Source: Cystobacter fuscus DSM 2262
GTDB lineage: Bacteria > Myxococcota > Myxococcia > Myxococcales > Myxococcaceae
Reading direction: 5' to 3'
Length of the DNA stretch: 64,000 nt
Assembly: GCF_000335475.2 (NCBI RefSeq)
Contig: NZ_ANAH02000009.1
Span: 434,001 to 498,000, forward strand
Part shown: in pieces, positions 44,187 through 52,621 of the stretch
Layout of the letters: the number at the start of each line of letters is the position of its first letter
Numbering within the stretch: the first letter of the stretch is position 1
Program-made: the position numbers and the translations under genes
The notes under the pieces: generated by a model
The model's input: only the letters and a program-made list of their open reading frames with translations
Told to the model about the DNA's origin: nothing
Database searches by the model: none

Positions 44187-44606
44187 TCAGGGCAGCGCGC
44201 CGTCGAAGGGACCCCCGGCCTGCTTCTCCAGCAGCCACTTGCCCTCCCGGTAGACGAACTCCGAGGTCACCTGCTCCTCCTTCACCGACACCGAGGGCAG
44301 GCGCGTCCAGCGCAGGCGGCTGGTGACGCGCGCCCGCTGTCCTTCCTCCAGCAGCTCGACGCCCTCGATTTCGTAGTCGGTGACGTCCAGGTCCTTCTCG
44401 TCGTTGTTTTCCCGGAGGGCCTTCTCGAAGTCCTTCTGGCGCTCGGGCACGACGTACCGGCTGGCGAAGCGGTAGTCCTTCCAGCGCACCCGTTGGTGGA
44501 AGGCATCCACCGTGGGGCTCAGGGTCTCGAGATCAATCTTCTTCTTCGTGTGGGCGCATCCCCCACCCAGGCAGAGCGCGAGGAGCACGGCAAGCAGGCG
44601 ATTCAC
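44187..44606 (-). CDS. Small lipoprotein of unknown function
   Basis: A 139-residue protein; the likely start is GTG 44606 (NRLLAVLLALCL), which gives a compact signal peptide with lipobox GGGC. The mature part (VDAFHQRVRWKDYRFASRYVV, VTSRLRWTRLPSV, EFVYREGKWLL) looks like an alpha/beta NTF2-like fold. Upstream in-frame sequence to 44762 is not protein-like and would run into the divergent TPR gene. Envelope protein, role unknown. Confidence 0.8.
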   Translation of the reverse strand: MNRLLAVLLALCLGGGCAHTKKKIDLETLSPTVDAFHQRVRWKDYRFASRYVVPERQKDFEKALRENNDEKDLDVTDYEIEGVELLEEGQRARVTSRLRWTRLPSVSVKEEQVTSEFVYREGKWLLEKQAGGPFDGALP

Positions 44607-44677
44607 CCGAAGGACGCTAGCACCCAATCTCGGGGGGGCGAAACGCACGGGGGCGCGGTGATATGTTCCGCCGCCGC

Positions 44678-47600
44678 ATGGCCAAATCGTTGGTGGAGCG
44701 GTACGAGCAACTCCTCGCCCAGGATCCCACGTCGTCGGTCTTCGTGGAGCTGGCCAAGGCATTGATCGCCAAGGGCGAGCATGCTCGGGCCATTACCGTT
44801 TGCGAGCAGGGAATCTCCCATCACCCGCAGTCGGTGACGGGGCGCGTGTTGTGGGGCAAGGCCCTCATCTTGATGGGACGCCCCGCGGAGGCGATGGCGC
44901 AGTTCGATCAAGCCGTGACGATCGACAAGGAAAACCCGCACGCCTACAACCTCATCTCCGAGGTGTTGTTGCAGCGGGGCCTGTACCGCTCGGCACTGCC
45001 CATCCTGCGCAAGGCGCTCGCGCTGCAGCCCAACGACGCCCGCGTGCGCGGGTGGATGGAGCAGGCCCAGGCCGCGCTCGCCGGCGGTCCCGCCCCGGCC
45101 TTTGGTGACCTGGGTGCCCTGGACGTTCCGGCGGAGGAGCCCGCCGCCGAGCAGCCCGCCGCCGCCACGGACACGGCGTCCGAGGAGAAGACCGAGCTCG
45201 TCGCGATCGCCGACGCGTCCGCGCCCGCCGCCGAGGTGGGGGCCACCCCCGCGCCGGAGATGCCGCTGCTGGAGCTGGCGGCCGATGACGAGGCGAGTGC
45301 CCCCCGGCCCGCGTCTCCGCCCCCGCCCCCGGAGGAGGCGCTCGTCCCCGGGACCATCGAGCTGCAACTGCCCTTCGACGAGGAGGCACCGCTCGTCGCG
45401 GACGAGGAGCCACCGGCCGTCGCGGCGGAGGCGGCTCCGAGCGGCGACGCGGACGAGGAGCCCGCCGTGGAGGCCGCCACCCTCGAGGAAGAAGGCGGAT
45501 TGCTCGCGGACCTGCCCCCGCTGGCGCCGCCCCCGCTCATGCCCCCCGAGCCCGAGGCCGAGGCCGAGGCCCCCACCGAGGAGCCGGCCCCTGTCGGCGC
45601 GCGCTCGGGTGACACGGGCTCGCGGCGGGGCCTGCTCGAGGGACTGCCCGAGGTGGCCGCGGTCAAGCCCCGCGTGCCCGCGCCGGCCGCGGCTCCGGCG
45701 CCCAAGGCCGCCGTCCCGGACATGGCGGCCCAGGTCGCCGCCTACGAGAAGGAGCTGCGCGCGAAGCTGCTGCCCCAGGTCTCGGGCCCGTGGATCTCCG
45801 CGCGCGCGCTCAAGGGGATCGCCGCGGTGGGCGTGGTGGTGTTGGCGCTCGGCGTGTTGCTCGTCGTCCGGGCCAAGCAGGGAGGCCAGGCGCTCATCGC
45901 CGCGTTGGATCGCACCGCGCTCCTGCTGCAGAAGGACACGGAGAGCTCGCGCCGGGACGCGCTCAAGCTGCTGTCCCAGGTGACCTCGCTGGAGTCGGAC
46001 AACACCCGCGCCTGGGCCCTGTCGGCCGAGGCCCATGCGCTGCGCCATGCCGAGAACGGCGATGCACAGGCGCGCGCCGAGGCGCTCGCCGCGATCGATC
46101 GCCCCGGCGTGCGCGCCGAGCAGCCGGCGCTCGCCCTCGTCGTGGACGCGCTGGTGGCGGATGCGAAGAGCCGGGACTCCGCCAACCGGGCGCTGCTGAG
46201 CGCCAACGTGCAGAGCTCGGAGATCGAGGCCCTGGCCGCCGAGGCGCTGCTGGCGCGTGGCCAGTCGAAGGAAGCGCTGGAGCGCCTCTCGCGCTCGCTC
46301 AAGCTGTCGCCCCGCAACGTGCGCGCCCTGGTGACGCTCGGTGAGTACTACCGGGACGCGGAGGATCCGGTGAATGCCCTGCGTCTGTTCTCCGCCGCCA
46401 CGAAGCTCGCCCCGGATCACCCCGTGGCGCGGCTGGGCGTCGCGGAGAGCCAGTGGGTGCTCGGGCAGGATCTGGAGCAGGCACTGGCGGACGTGCAGGC
46501 GCTGGCCGACGACGGCACCGTGCCGGCCTCCGAGAAGGATCGCCTGCGGCTGGTGCGCGGCCGGTTGATGACGGAGCGCGGCAAGGCCCGGGACGCGCGG
46601 ACCCTGCTCGCCGAGGGCACCCAGGGGCCGCTCGCGCGCGACCTCCTGGTGGCGCTGGGCGAGGCGAACCGGGCGTCCGGGGACATGGTCGCGGCGCAGA
46701 ACTCCTTCGAGCAGGCCCTGAAGCTGTCGCCCGACAGCGAGGCCGCGAAGGTGGGCCTGGGCCGGACGCTGCTGGACCGGGATCGCGAGCGCGAGGTGCT
46801 CACCCGGGTGGAGGGCGAGGGCCGTCACGTGGCGCTGGTGCGGGCCGCGGCGTACACGAAGCTGGGCGACTGGAAGCGCTCCCGCCTGGAGCTGGCGCGC
46901 ACGCGCGTGGAGTCGCGCTATCCCGCCGAGGCCATCGTCTACATGGCCCGCGCGGATGCCGCCGAGGGGGAGCGGGACCGGGCGCAGGTGGCGCTGGAGA
47001 AGACGCTCGCGGCGGCCAAACGCGAGCGCGCCGGGGTGCGCACGGCACTGGCGTTGATGCAGTGGCAGGACAAGGCCCCGGACAAGGCGGGTGGCCTGTT
47101 GGAGACGGCCATGGCGGAGGACGCGCGCAATTACGAGGCCGCGTGCGCGCTGGGCCGGCTGCGCCTGTCCCAGGGTCTGCCGGACGTGGCGCTCAAGCCG
47201 TTGAATCAGGCGCTGGAGCGCAATGCCTCCCACGGTGAGGCGCGCGAGGCGCTCGGCCGTTCGCTGCTGTTCCTGGGCAAGCCTTCCGAGGCGCTCCAGC
47301 AGTTCGACACGTGGCGGCTCGACAACCCGGAGGCCGCGGGGGCCCACAAGGGCGCCGCGATGGCGCTCTACCACACGGGGAAGACGAAGGACGCCGAGGC
47401 CTCCTCGGCACGCGCGGTGAAACTGGCGTCGGGCGATCCGGAGGCCCACCGCGTGCGCGCGGACATCCTCTTCTCCCTGGGCGACACCAAGGGCGGCTTC
47501 GGCGCCCTGGAGAGCGCCAACAAGCTGGACAGCAAGGCGCCGGAGACCTTCTGCGCCATCGCCTCCGCCTTCCTGCGCCAGGGCCTGGAGGACAACGCCG

Positions 47601-48124
47601 ACAAGGCCTTCGAGGCGGCGCGGCGCGAGGGGCCCGACACCGTGTGTGGCCAGATTGGCGAGCACTGGGTGAAGGACTCGGGAGGGCGCACGGCGGCCAG
47701 GGCGCTGCAGGAGATCACGAAGAAGGCGCTCACGCCCTGGGACAAGGCGTTCGCCCAGTCGGCCATGGCGCGGGTGCTGCTGTCCGCCGGTGCCACCAAG
47801 GAGGCGCGCGAGGCGGCGAACGAAGCGGTGCGGTTGGAGCCCTTCTCCGGACGTGCCCACCTCGTCCTGGGTCAGGTGGCGCTCAAGCAGCGCGAGGAGG
47901 CCGTGGCGCTCCAGGAGCTGTCGCGCGCGGTGGAACTGGAGCCCGCGGATGGTCCGGCGTGGCTGTCCCTGGGTGATGCGCTCGCGCGTCAATCCGCGGA
48001 GACGCCGCGCGCCATCCAGGCCTATCAGACGTTCTTGAAGCTCGCGTCGGCCTCGCCCGAGGCGGGTCGGGTGCGCAAGGCCCTTCCGGTCCTCATTCGC
48101 CGCAACAAGACGGGAGGCCGTTAG
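44678..48124 (+). CDS. Large TPR membrane protein
   Basis: A 1148-residue protein; ATG 44678 (MAKSLVERYEQLL) or ATG 44663 may be the start. Residues 1-130 are TPR-like (SVFVELAKALIAKGEHARAI), 145-345 are Ala/Pro/Glu-rich and disordered, a membrane helix is at about 380-400, and 400-1140 hold many TPRs. This mirrors the 1350-residue protein at 30.8-34.8 kb but has TPRs rather than a zinc ribbon in the cytoplasmic part. Probably a scaffold spanning the inner membrane. The next small membrane gene follows at once. Confidence 0.88.
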   Translation: MAKSLVERYEQLLAQDPTSSVFVELAKALIAKGEHARAITVCEQGISHHPQSVTGRVLWGKALILMGRPAEAMAQFDQAVTIDKENPHAYNLISEVLLQRGLYRSALPILRKALALQPNDARVRGWMEQAQAALAGGPAPAFGDLGALDVPAEEPAAEQPAAATDTASEEKTELVAIADASAPAAEVGATPAPEMPLLELAADDEASAPRPASPPPPPEEALVPGTIELQLPFDEEAPLVADEEPPAVAAEAAPSGDADEEPAVEAATLEEEGGLLADLPPLAPPPLMPPEPEAEAEAPTEEPAPVGARSGDTGSRRGLLEGLPEVAAVKPRVPAPAAAPAPKAAVPDMAAQVAAYEKELRAKLLPQVSGPWISARALKGIAAVGVVVLALGVLLVVRAKQGGQALIAALDRTALLLQKDTESSRRDALKLLSQVTSLESDNTRAWALSAEAHALRHAENGDAQARAEALAAIDRPGVRAEQPALALVVDALVADAKSRDSANRALLSANVQSSEIEALAAEALLARGQSKEALERLSRSLKLSPRNVRALVTLGEYYRDAEDPVNALRLFSAATKLAPDHPVARLGVAESQWVLGQDLEQALADVQALADDGTVPASEKDRLRLVRGRLMTERGKARDARTLLAEGTQGPLARDLLVALGEANRASGDMVAAQNSFEQALKLSPDSEAAKVGLGRTLLDRDREREVLTRVEGEGRHVALVRAAAYTKLGDWKRSRLELARTRVESRYPAEAIVYMARADAAEGERDRAQVALEKTLAAAKRERAGVRTALALMQWQDKAPDKAGGLLETAMAEDARNYEAACALGRLRLSQGLPDVALKPLNQALERNASHGEAREALGRSLLFLGKPSEALQQFDTWRLDNPEAAGAHKGAAMALYHTGKTKDAEASSARAVKLASGDPEAHRVRADILFSLGDTKGGFGALESANKLDSKAPETFCAIASAFLRQGLEDNADKAFEAARREGPDTVCGQIGEHWVKDSGGRTAARALQEITKKALTPWDKAFAQSAMARVLLSAGATKEAREAANEAVRLEPFSGRAHLVLGQVALKQREEAVALQELSRAVELEPADGPAWLSLGDALARQSAETPRAIQAYQTFLKLASASPEAGRVRKALPVLIRRNKTGGR

Positions 48125-48160
48125 GTGGGGACCTCGTCGACTCCTCAGCCGTTGCCGCTC

Positions 48161-48490
48161 ATGCGCATCATGAGTGGCAACGCCTTCCTGCTGTCCATCC
48201 TCTACCTGCTGGTGGGGATCGGGGTGGAAGCGGCGCGGCGGCTGCGGCCCTCGTCTTTCGTCATGCGGCTGTCCCTGTCGCTCGACTCGCTGCCGGCCCG
48301 GGTGCTGGAAGTGGTGGGGCTGATGGAGCCGCTGCGTGAGGCCTACTTCGCTGGCCGCATCACCGAGGCCGTGCTGCGCCTCGTCTTCAGCGCCACCACC
48401 GTCGGCATCATCTTCCTGCTCGCCGTGGGCGTGGGGTTGTTCATGGGGACGCTGCGCGGCTTCCTGCTGCGCCAGGCCGCCCGGCGCTAG
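48161..48490 (+). CDS. Small membrane protein
   Basis: About 109 residues from ATG 48161 (MRIMSGNAFLLSILYLL); a GTG at 48125 directly after the TPR stop would add 12 residues. Two hydrophobic segments (residues about 5-20 and 70-95) flank a helical stretch. No known motif. Likely co-transcribed with the large TPR protein and perhaps a partner of it in the membrane. Confidence 0.7.
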   Translation: MRIMSGNAFLLSILYLLVGIGVEAARRLRPSSFVMRLSLSLDSLPARVLEVVGLMEPLREAYFAGRITEAVLRLVFSATTVGIIFLLAVGVGLFMGTLRGFLLRQAARR

Positions 48491-48521
48491 TCGTCGAGGT
48501 GAGGCGCGGCCTCCGGCGGGC

Positions 48522-49916
48522 TCACCCGCCGAGTGCCACCGGGACGGCCTCCTCCTGGGGCTCCACGAGTGATTTCTTCTCCCAGGCGCGGCTCTTCCAG
48601 CGCAACCAGAAGATGGTGCCGCGCGTCCACTCGTCCGCCGCGATGGCCAGCCAGATGCCGGGCAGTCCCCATTGCAGGCGGAAGACGAGCAGATAGCCCA
48701 GCGGCAGGCTCATGCAGACCATGGAGACGAAGGCCATGTAGACGGCGAACTGCGCGTCGCCCGCGGCGCGCAGGGCGTTGACCAGGACGAGGTTGAAGGA
48801 GCGTCCGGACTCCAGCAGCAGGCTCAGCAGGAGGACCCGCGAGGTGAGCTGGAGGATGTCCACGTTGGCCGTGAACAGGCCCACGATTGGCTGGCGCAGC
48901 AGGATGACGAACAGGTCCACCAGGACGGTGAGCGTCACGGCCCACTTCAAGCTCTCCAGGGCGCGCCGGTAGGCCTCGTCCGGCCGGTGGGCCCCCACCA
49001 GTCGCCCCACCAGGATGGAGGTCCCCATGCCAATGGCCAGGCTGAACAGGAAGACGTACTGGGAGACGGCCATCGCGTACTGCCGGGATGCCAGGGCCGC
49101 GGGCCCGAGGAACGTGACGAAGTACAGGAACACCGTCTGGCAGGAGTGGTAGGTGAGCTGCTCGATGCCGGCGGGCACGCCCACCTTGAGGATCTTGCGG
49201 CTGTACTCGCGCGAGAACGTCACGTAGTCGCGCGCCACCATCCGCACGTCCATCACCCGGTAGAGCATCCACAGGAAGACGACGAGCGCGGTGGCGCGGC
49301 TCACCCCCGTGGACACCGCCGCTCCCGTCACTCCCCACGCCGGCAGTCCGAAGTGGCCGAAGATGAGCGCGTAGTTGCACACCACGTGCAGCACGTTCAT
49401 GCCCAGCGACACGTACATGGATTGCCGCGTGAAGCCGTAGGTGCGGATGAGGGCGGAGACGACGTTGATGAGGGCCTGCAGGAAGATGAATCCGCCCGCG
49501 ATGCGGATGTAATCCCGCGCGTGGGCCAACACCGGGCCCTGCAGGTTCATGTGCGTCAGGATGAAGTCGCCGAGCGACAGCAGCGCCGCGCTCACCACGA
49601 GTCCGAGCATCAGGTTCATGGTGATGGCCAGGGCGGCGATGCGGGCGGCCTCGGCGCTCCTGCGCGCCCCGAGGTACTGCGCCACGACGATGGAGGCGCC
49701 GTGGCTGACCACGTTCATGATGAGGATGCACAGGGCGATGTACTGATTGACCACGCCCACCGCGGAGACGGCATCGTCCGAGACGCCGCTGAGCATGAGC
49801 GTGTCCGACGTGCCCATCAGCATGAACAGCATCAGTTCCAGGAAGATGGGCCAGGTCAGGCGGAACAGTCCCAGCGCCGGCGCCGGCGGGGCTTCCGTTC
49901 GAGGCGGTGCGTCCAT
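48522..49916 (-). CDS. MATE-family multidrug/toxin exporter
   Basis: A 464-residue protein with about twelve membrane helices arranged as two homologous halves (LTWPIFLELMLFMLMGTSDTLML at the start and a matching VGVPAGIEQLTYHSCQTVF at mid-protein). Exports cationic compounds or secondary metabolites using an ion gradient; substrate unknown. Converges with the small membrane protein gene. Confidence 0.93.
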   Translation of the reverse strand: MDAPPRTEAPPAPALGLFRLTWPIFLELMLFMLMGTSDTLMLSGVSDDAVSAVGVVNQYIALCILIMNVVSHGASIVVAQYLGARRSAEAARIAALAITMNLMLGLVVSAALLSLGDFILTHMNLQGPVLAHARDYIRIAGGFIFLQALINVVSALIRTYGFTRQSMYVSLGMNVLHVVCNYALIFGHFGLPAWGVTGAAVSTGVSRATALVVFLWMLYRVMDVRMVARDYVTFSREYSRKILKVGVPAGIEQLTYHSCQTVFLYFVTFLGPAALASRQYAMAVSQYVFLFSLAIGMGTSILVGRLVGAHRPDEAYRRALESLKWAVTLTVLVDLFVILLRQPIVGLFTANVDILQLTSRVLLLSLLLESGRSFNLVLVNALRAAGDAQFAVYMAFVSMVCMSLPLGYLLVFRLQWGLPGIWLAIAADEWTRGTIFWLRWKSRAWEKKSLVEPQEEAVPVALGG

Positions 49917-50259
49917 GTCCTGGCGTGTCGCACGCCTCGCGAGGGCTGTCGAGCGTCGGCCGGACGCTCGCTCAGCGGCTCATGGGCCGGCATGCCGCTG
50001 ATGCGGCAATTTTCCGTTGTGGCTCCCGGGCCAATCCAAGACAGCGGCCGGCCCAGGGGGCTGAGCGAAAGACAACAAAAGCAGCGCGGGCGGCGGGGAC
50101 GTGTCGTCGCCAGGGGTAGGGATAAAAACGGGACTAAACCCGAAAAAATGAGCGAACCGCTCAATACGGATTGTCGTGACCATGTCTGGCACGGCGAGGC
50201 GGACACTCGGGTGCCGTCTCGTGGCCCTCGAAAATTCATCTCTCAAGGAGAAGCTGACT
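49917..50259. other. Divergent region between MATE exporter and chitinase
   Basis: A 343-base stretch with an AT-richer segment at about 50105-50175, likely containing the chitinase promoter. A small GGG/CCC hairpin flanked by A-runs lies near 50120. The chitinase ribosome site (AAGGAG) is at about 50245. No convincing gene. Confidence 0.5.
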
Positions 50260-51192
50260 ATGTGGCGACAGGGACTGCGTGGTTTTGCGAAGACTTTCTT
50301 GTCCGCGGCGGCGGTGGTCTCGTCGTTGGGGATGGGACTTGCCGCGCAAGACGCGGCCGCGGCGTGTCGAGGCAACTGGGCCGAGGGAACGGCCTACAAC
50401 GTCGGTGACGGGGTGAGCTACAACGGCGGCAAGTACTCGGCGCTCGTTTCGCATACCGCCTGCGTGGGTTGCGGCTGGAACCCCGTCGCGGCACCGTCGC
50501 TGTGGAAGACGGGCGGCGATTGCGGCACTACCACCCCGCCGCCCACGGATCCCCCTCCCCCCACGGGCTCGGGCATCGCCGCCATCCTGAGCGAGTCCAC
50601 GTTCAACTCGATGTTCCCCGGCCGCGGCCCCTTCTACACCTACTCGGCCCTGGTGGCCGCGGCGAACACCTTCCCCGGCTTCGCCACCACGGGTGACATC
50701 ACCGCGCGCAAGCGCGAGGTGGCCGCCTTCCTCGCCAACATCGCCCACGAGACCGGTGGCCTCGTGTACGTCGAGGAGATCAACAAGAGCGTCATGTGCG
50801 ACACCAGCTGGGGCCCTCCGGGCTGCGGCTGCGCGCCGGGCAAGATGTACTACGGCCGTGGCCCCATCCAGTTGTCGTGGAACGGCAACTACTGCGCCGC
50901 GGGCAACGCGCTCGGCGTGGACCTCAAGAACGACCCCGACCGGGTCGCGCGCGATGCCACCATCGCCTGGCGCACCGGCTTCTGGTTCTGGATGACCCAG
51001 GCGGGCGCGGGCTCCCGGCCGGCGCATGACTCCATCGTCAACGGCTACGGCTTCGGCCAGACCATCATGAGCATCAACGGCGCCCTCGAGTGCTATGGCC
51101 GCAACCCCGGCCAGGTGCAGAGCCGCGTGAACAACTACCTGAACTTCACGAGCAAGCTCGGCGTGGACCCCGGCGGCAACACCGGCTGCTGA
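50260..51192 (+). CDS. Secreted GH19 chitinase with CBM5/12-like domain
   Basis: A 310-residue protein from ATG 50260. Signal peptide with Ala-rich cleavage region near residue 34. Residues 36-88 are a CBM5/12 chitin-binding module (W40, YNVGDGVSYNGGKYSAL, W81). A Pro/Thr linker leads to the GH19 domain at about 105-310 with catalytic Glu164 in AHETGG and a second acid among E172/E173, plus YYGRGPIQLSWNGNY. It hydrolyses chitin and perhaps related glycans outside the cell, a plausible predation or scavenging tool. Followed by a hairpin. Confidence 0.95.
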   Translation: MWRQGLRGFAKTFLSAAAVVSSLGMGLAAQDAAAACRGNWAEGTAYNVGDGVSYNGGKYSALVSHTACVGCGWNPVAAPSLWKTGGDCGTTTPPPTDPPPPTGSGIAAILSESTFNSMFPGRGPFYTYSALVAAANTFPGFATTGDITARKREVAAFLANIAHETGGLVYVEEINKSVMCDTSWGPPGCGCAPGKMYYGRGPIQLSWNGNYCAAGNALGVDLKNDPDRVARDATIAWRTGFWFWMTQAGAGSRPAHDSIVNGYGFGQTIMSINGALECYGRNPGQVQSRVNNYLNFTSKLGVDPGGNTGC

Positions 51193-51204
51193 GCCACCCG
51201 GCTC

Positions 51205-51240
51205 GAGGGGCGGAACCCGGGGGTTCGGGTTCCGCTCCTC
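51205..51240. terminator. Hairpin between convergent genes
   Basis: A near-perfect inverted repeat (GAGGGGCGGAACCC with GGGTTCCGCTCCTC; one mismatch) 12 bases after the chitinase stop and 12 bases before the glutathione transferase stop. No U-run on either side; probably a shared transcription-end structure. Confidence 0.6.
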
Positions 51241-51252
51241 CTCACCAGGGAG

Positions 51253-51870
51253 TTACATCGGGGGGCGTGCCTTGCGCACGCTCTCGCGCGCCTCCAGGCG
51301 GGCCACCCAGGCCTTCACGTGGGGGAAGGGCTCCAGCTCCAGTCCCATGGGGCCGCGCAGCATCAGGTTGGTGACGAGCGAGAAGTCCGCGATCGTGAGC
51401 GAGCCGCAGAGGAACTCGCGCTGGGCGAGCACCCCCTCCAGGATGCCGAGATCCCTGCGGACCTTCTCCAGGCCGGCCACGTACTTCGCCTCGTCCTTCT
51501 CCCGGCCCAGCATCTTCGCGTAGACGGTCTCCATCAGCACCTCCGTGGTGGACGGCCCCAGGGTGGTGGCCTGCCACTGCAGCCACTGCTGCACCTGGGC
51601 GATGCCCCGGGCGTCCGTGGGCATCAGTCCACTGCCGGGCTTGAGGGCCGCCAGGTAACAGAGGATGGCGTTGGACTCCCAGACACAGTAGCCGTCGTCC
51701 TCCTCCAGGACGGGCACCTTGCCGTTGGGGTTCTTGGCGAGGAACGCGGGCGACTTGTGCTCGCCCTTCATCAGGTCCAGGGGCGCCAGGGTGACGGGCA
51801 GGCCGAGCTCGTGCACGACGGCGAGCACCTTGTAGGCGGCGGTGGAAAGCGGTGGGGCGTACAGCTTCAT
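51253..51870 (-). CDS. Glutathione S-transferase
   Basis: A 205-residue protein from ATG 51870 (MKLYAPPLSTAAYKV). Thioredoxin-fold N-domain with NPNGKVPVLEEDD and VWESNAILCYL, then the helical domain with CGSLTIADFSLV. The Ser in PLSTAAY could be the activating residue, as in theta/phi-like classes. Detoxifying conjugation or peroxidase activity expected. High-GC codon use matches the genome, unlike the first transferase. Confidence 0.92.
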   Translation of the reverse strand: MKLYAPPLSTAAYKVLAVVHELGLPVTLAPLDLMKGEHKSPAFLAKNPNGKVPVLEEDDGYCVWESNAILCYLAALKPGSGLMPTDARGIAQVQQWLQWQATTLGPSTTEVLMETVYAKMLGREKDEAKYVAGLEKVRRDLGILEGVLAQREFLCGSLTIADFSLVTNLMLRGPMGLELEPFPHVKAWVARLEARESVRKARPPM

Positions 51871-52023
51871 CGGGGTGGACTCCAGTGTCGGGGGTGAAAC
51901 GGGGCGCACCCTAGCGGAAGTTTGAATTTGATTTGCCACCTCGACAGGTCGGGGTCCGCCCATGGACCCCGCGCGTCTGGCGCCTACGGGGGTCCGCGCC
52001 TCCGGGGGCGGGCGCCTCTCGCG

Positions 52024-52596
52024 TCAGGGGGCGGGCCGCGTGGAGTGCGCATAGAGCCACCGGTAGAGCAGCTTCGTCAGGCGCGGCATGAGCACCCACG
52101 TCAGCATCGCCACGGGCAGGGCCGTCGAAAGCGACACCCTCACCAGGTAGGGCAGCTGCGTGGGCATGATGAGTCCCAGCAGCAGGGCCTGGGGAAGCAG
52201 CGCGAGCCAGGTCACCAGTGCCATCTTCCACCTGGGGGGCGGCAGCTGGGGCGAGGGCCGTCCCGGAATGGTGAACCACGTCTCCAGGCCGCTCTGGACG
52301 AGGGCCTGTCCCGGAGCGGTGGCGTGCGTGTCTCCCCGGCCCAGCAACTCCACCGTCTCCGGTGACGAGCGCCACCGCTCGAGCTCCGCCTGGTTCGCGA
52401 AGCGCAAGAGGATGAAGTAGTCGTCCTCTCCCGCCATGAACACACTCGAGCCCTGATGGTGGGGTGAGCGGGCCGCCGCCGCCATCAACTCCTTGACCCA
52501 CTGGGAGAAGGCGTGCCGCGCGCCGGGCTTGACGCGTCTCTCCATCACGATCTTCACGGGCTCCCCGTCGCCCTCGCGGACCATCACCTCGTTCAT
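52024..52596 (-). CDS. Antibiotic-biosynthesis-monooxygenase-like protein with membrane tail
   Basis: A 190-residue protein from ATG 52596 with AAGGAG upstream. Residues 10-110 form an ABM/ferredoxin-like dimeric alpha/beta barrel (VMERRVKPGARHAFSQWV, DYFILLRFANQAELERW). Residues about 125-175 form two membrane helices (VTWLALLPQALLLGLIM, VSLSTALPVAMLTWVLM). This ABM-plus-two-helix form is a recognised family of unknown function. Membrane-anchored on the cytoplasmic side. Confidence 0.88.
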   Translation of the reverse strand: MNEVMVREGDGEPVKIVMERRVKPGARHAFSQWVKELMAAAARSPHHQGSSVFMAGEDDYFILLRFANQAELERWRSSPETVELLGRGDTHATAPGQALVQSGLETWFTIPGRPSPQLPPPRWKMALVTWLALLPQALLLGLIMPTQLPYLVRVSLSTALPVAMLTWVLMPRLTKLLYRWLYAHSTRPAP

Positions 52597-52621
52597 GAGT
52601 CTCTCCTTCACGTGGGGCCCG

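Noticed and set aside
44603-47992. A 1129-codon minus-strand frame opposite the second TPR gene
   Set aside because: Arg/Gly/His-rich mirror of the real gene and it overlaps the divergent lipoprotein start.
50110-50150. Small GGG/CCC hairpin flanked by A-runs near the chitinase promoter
   Set aside because: Only a four-base-pair stem, and its T-run side would terminate a minus-strand transcript that has no gene.
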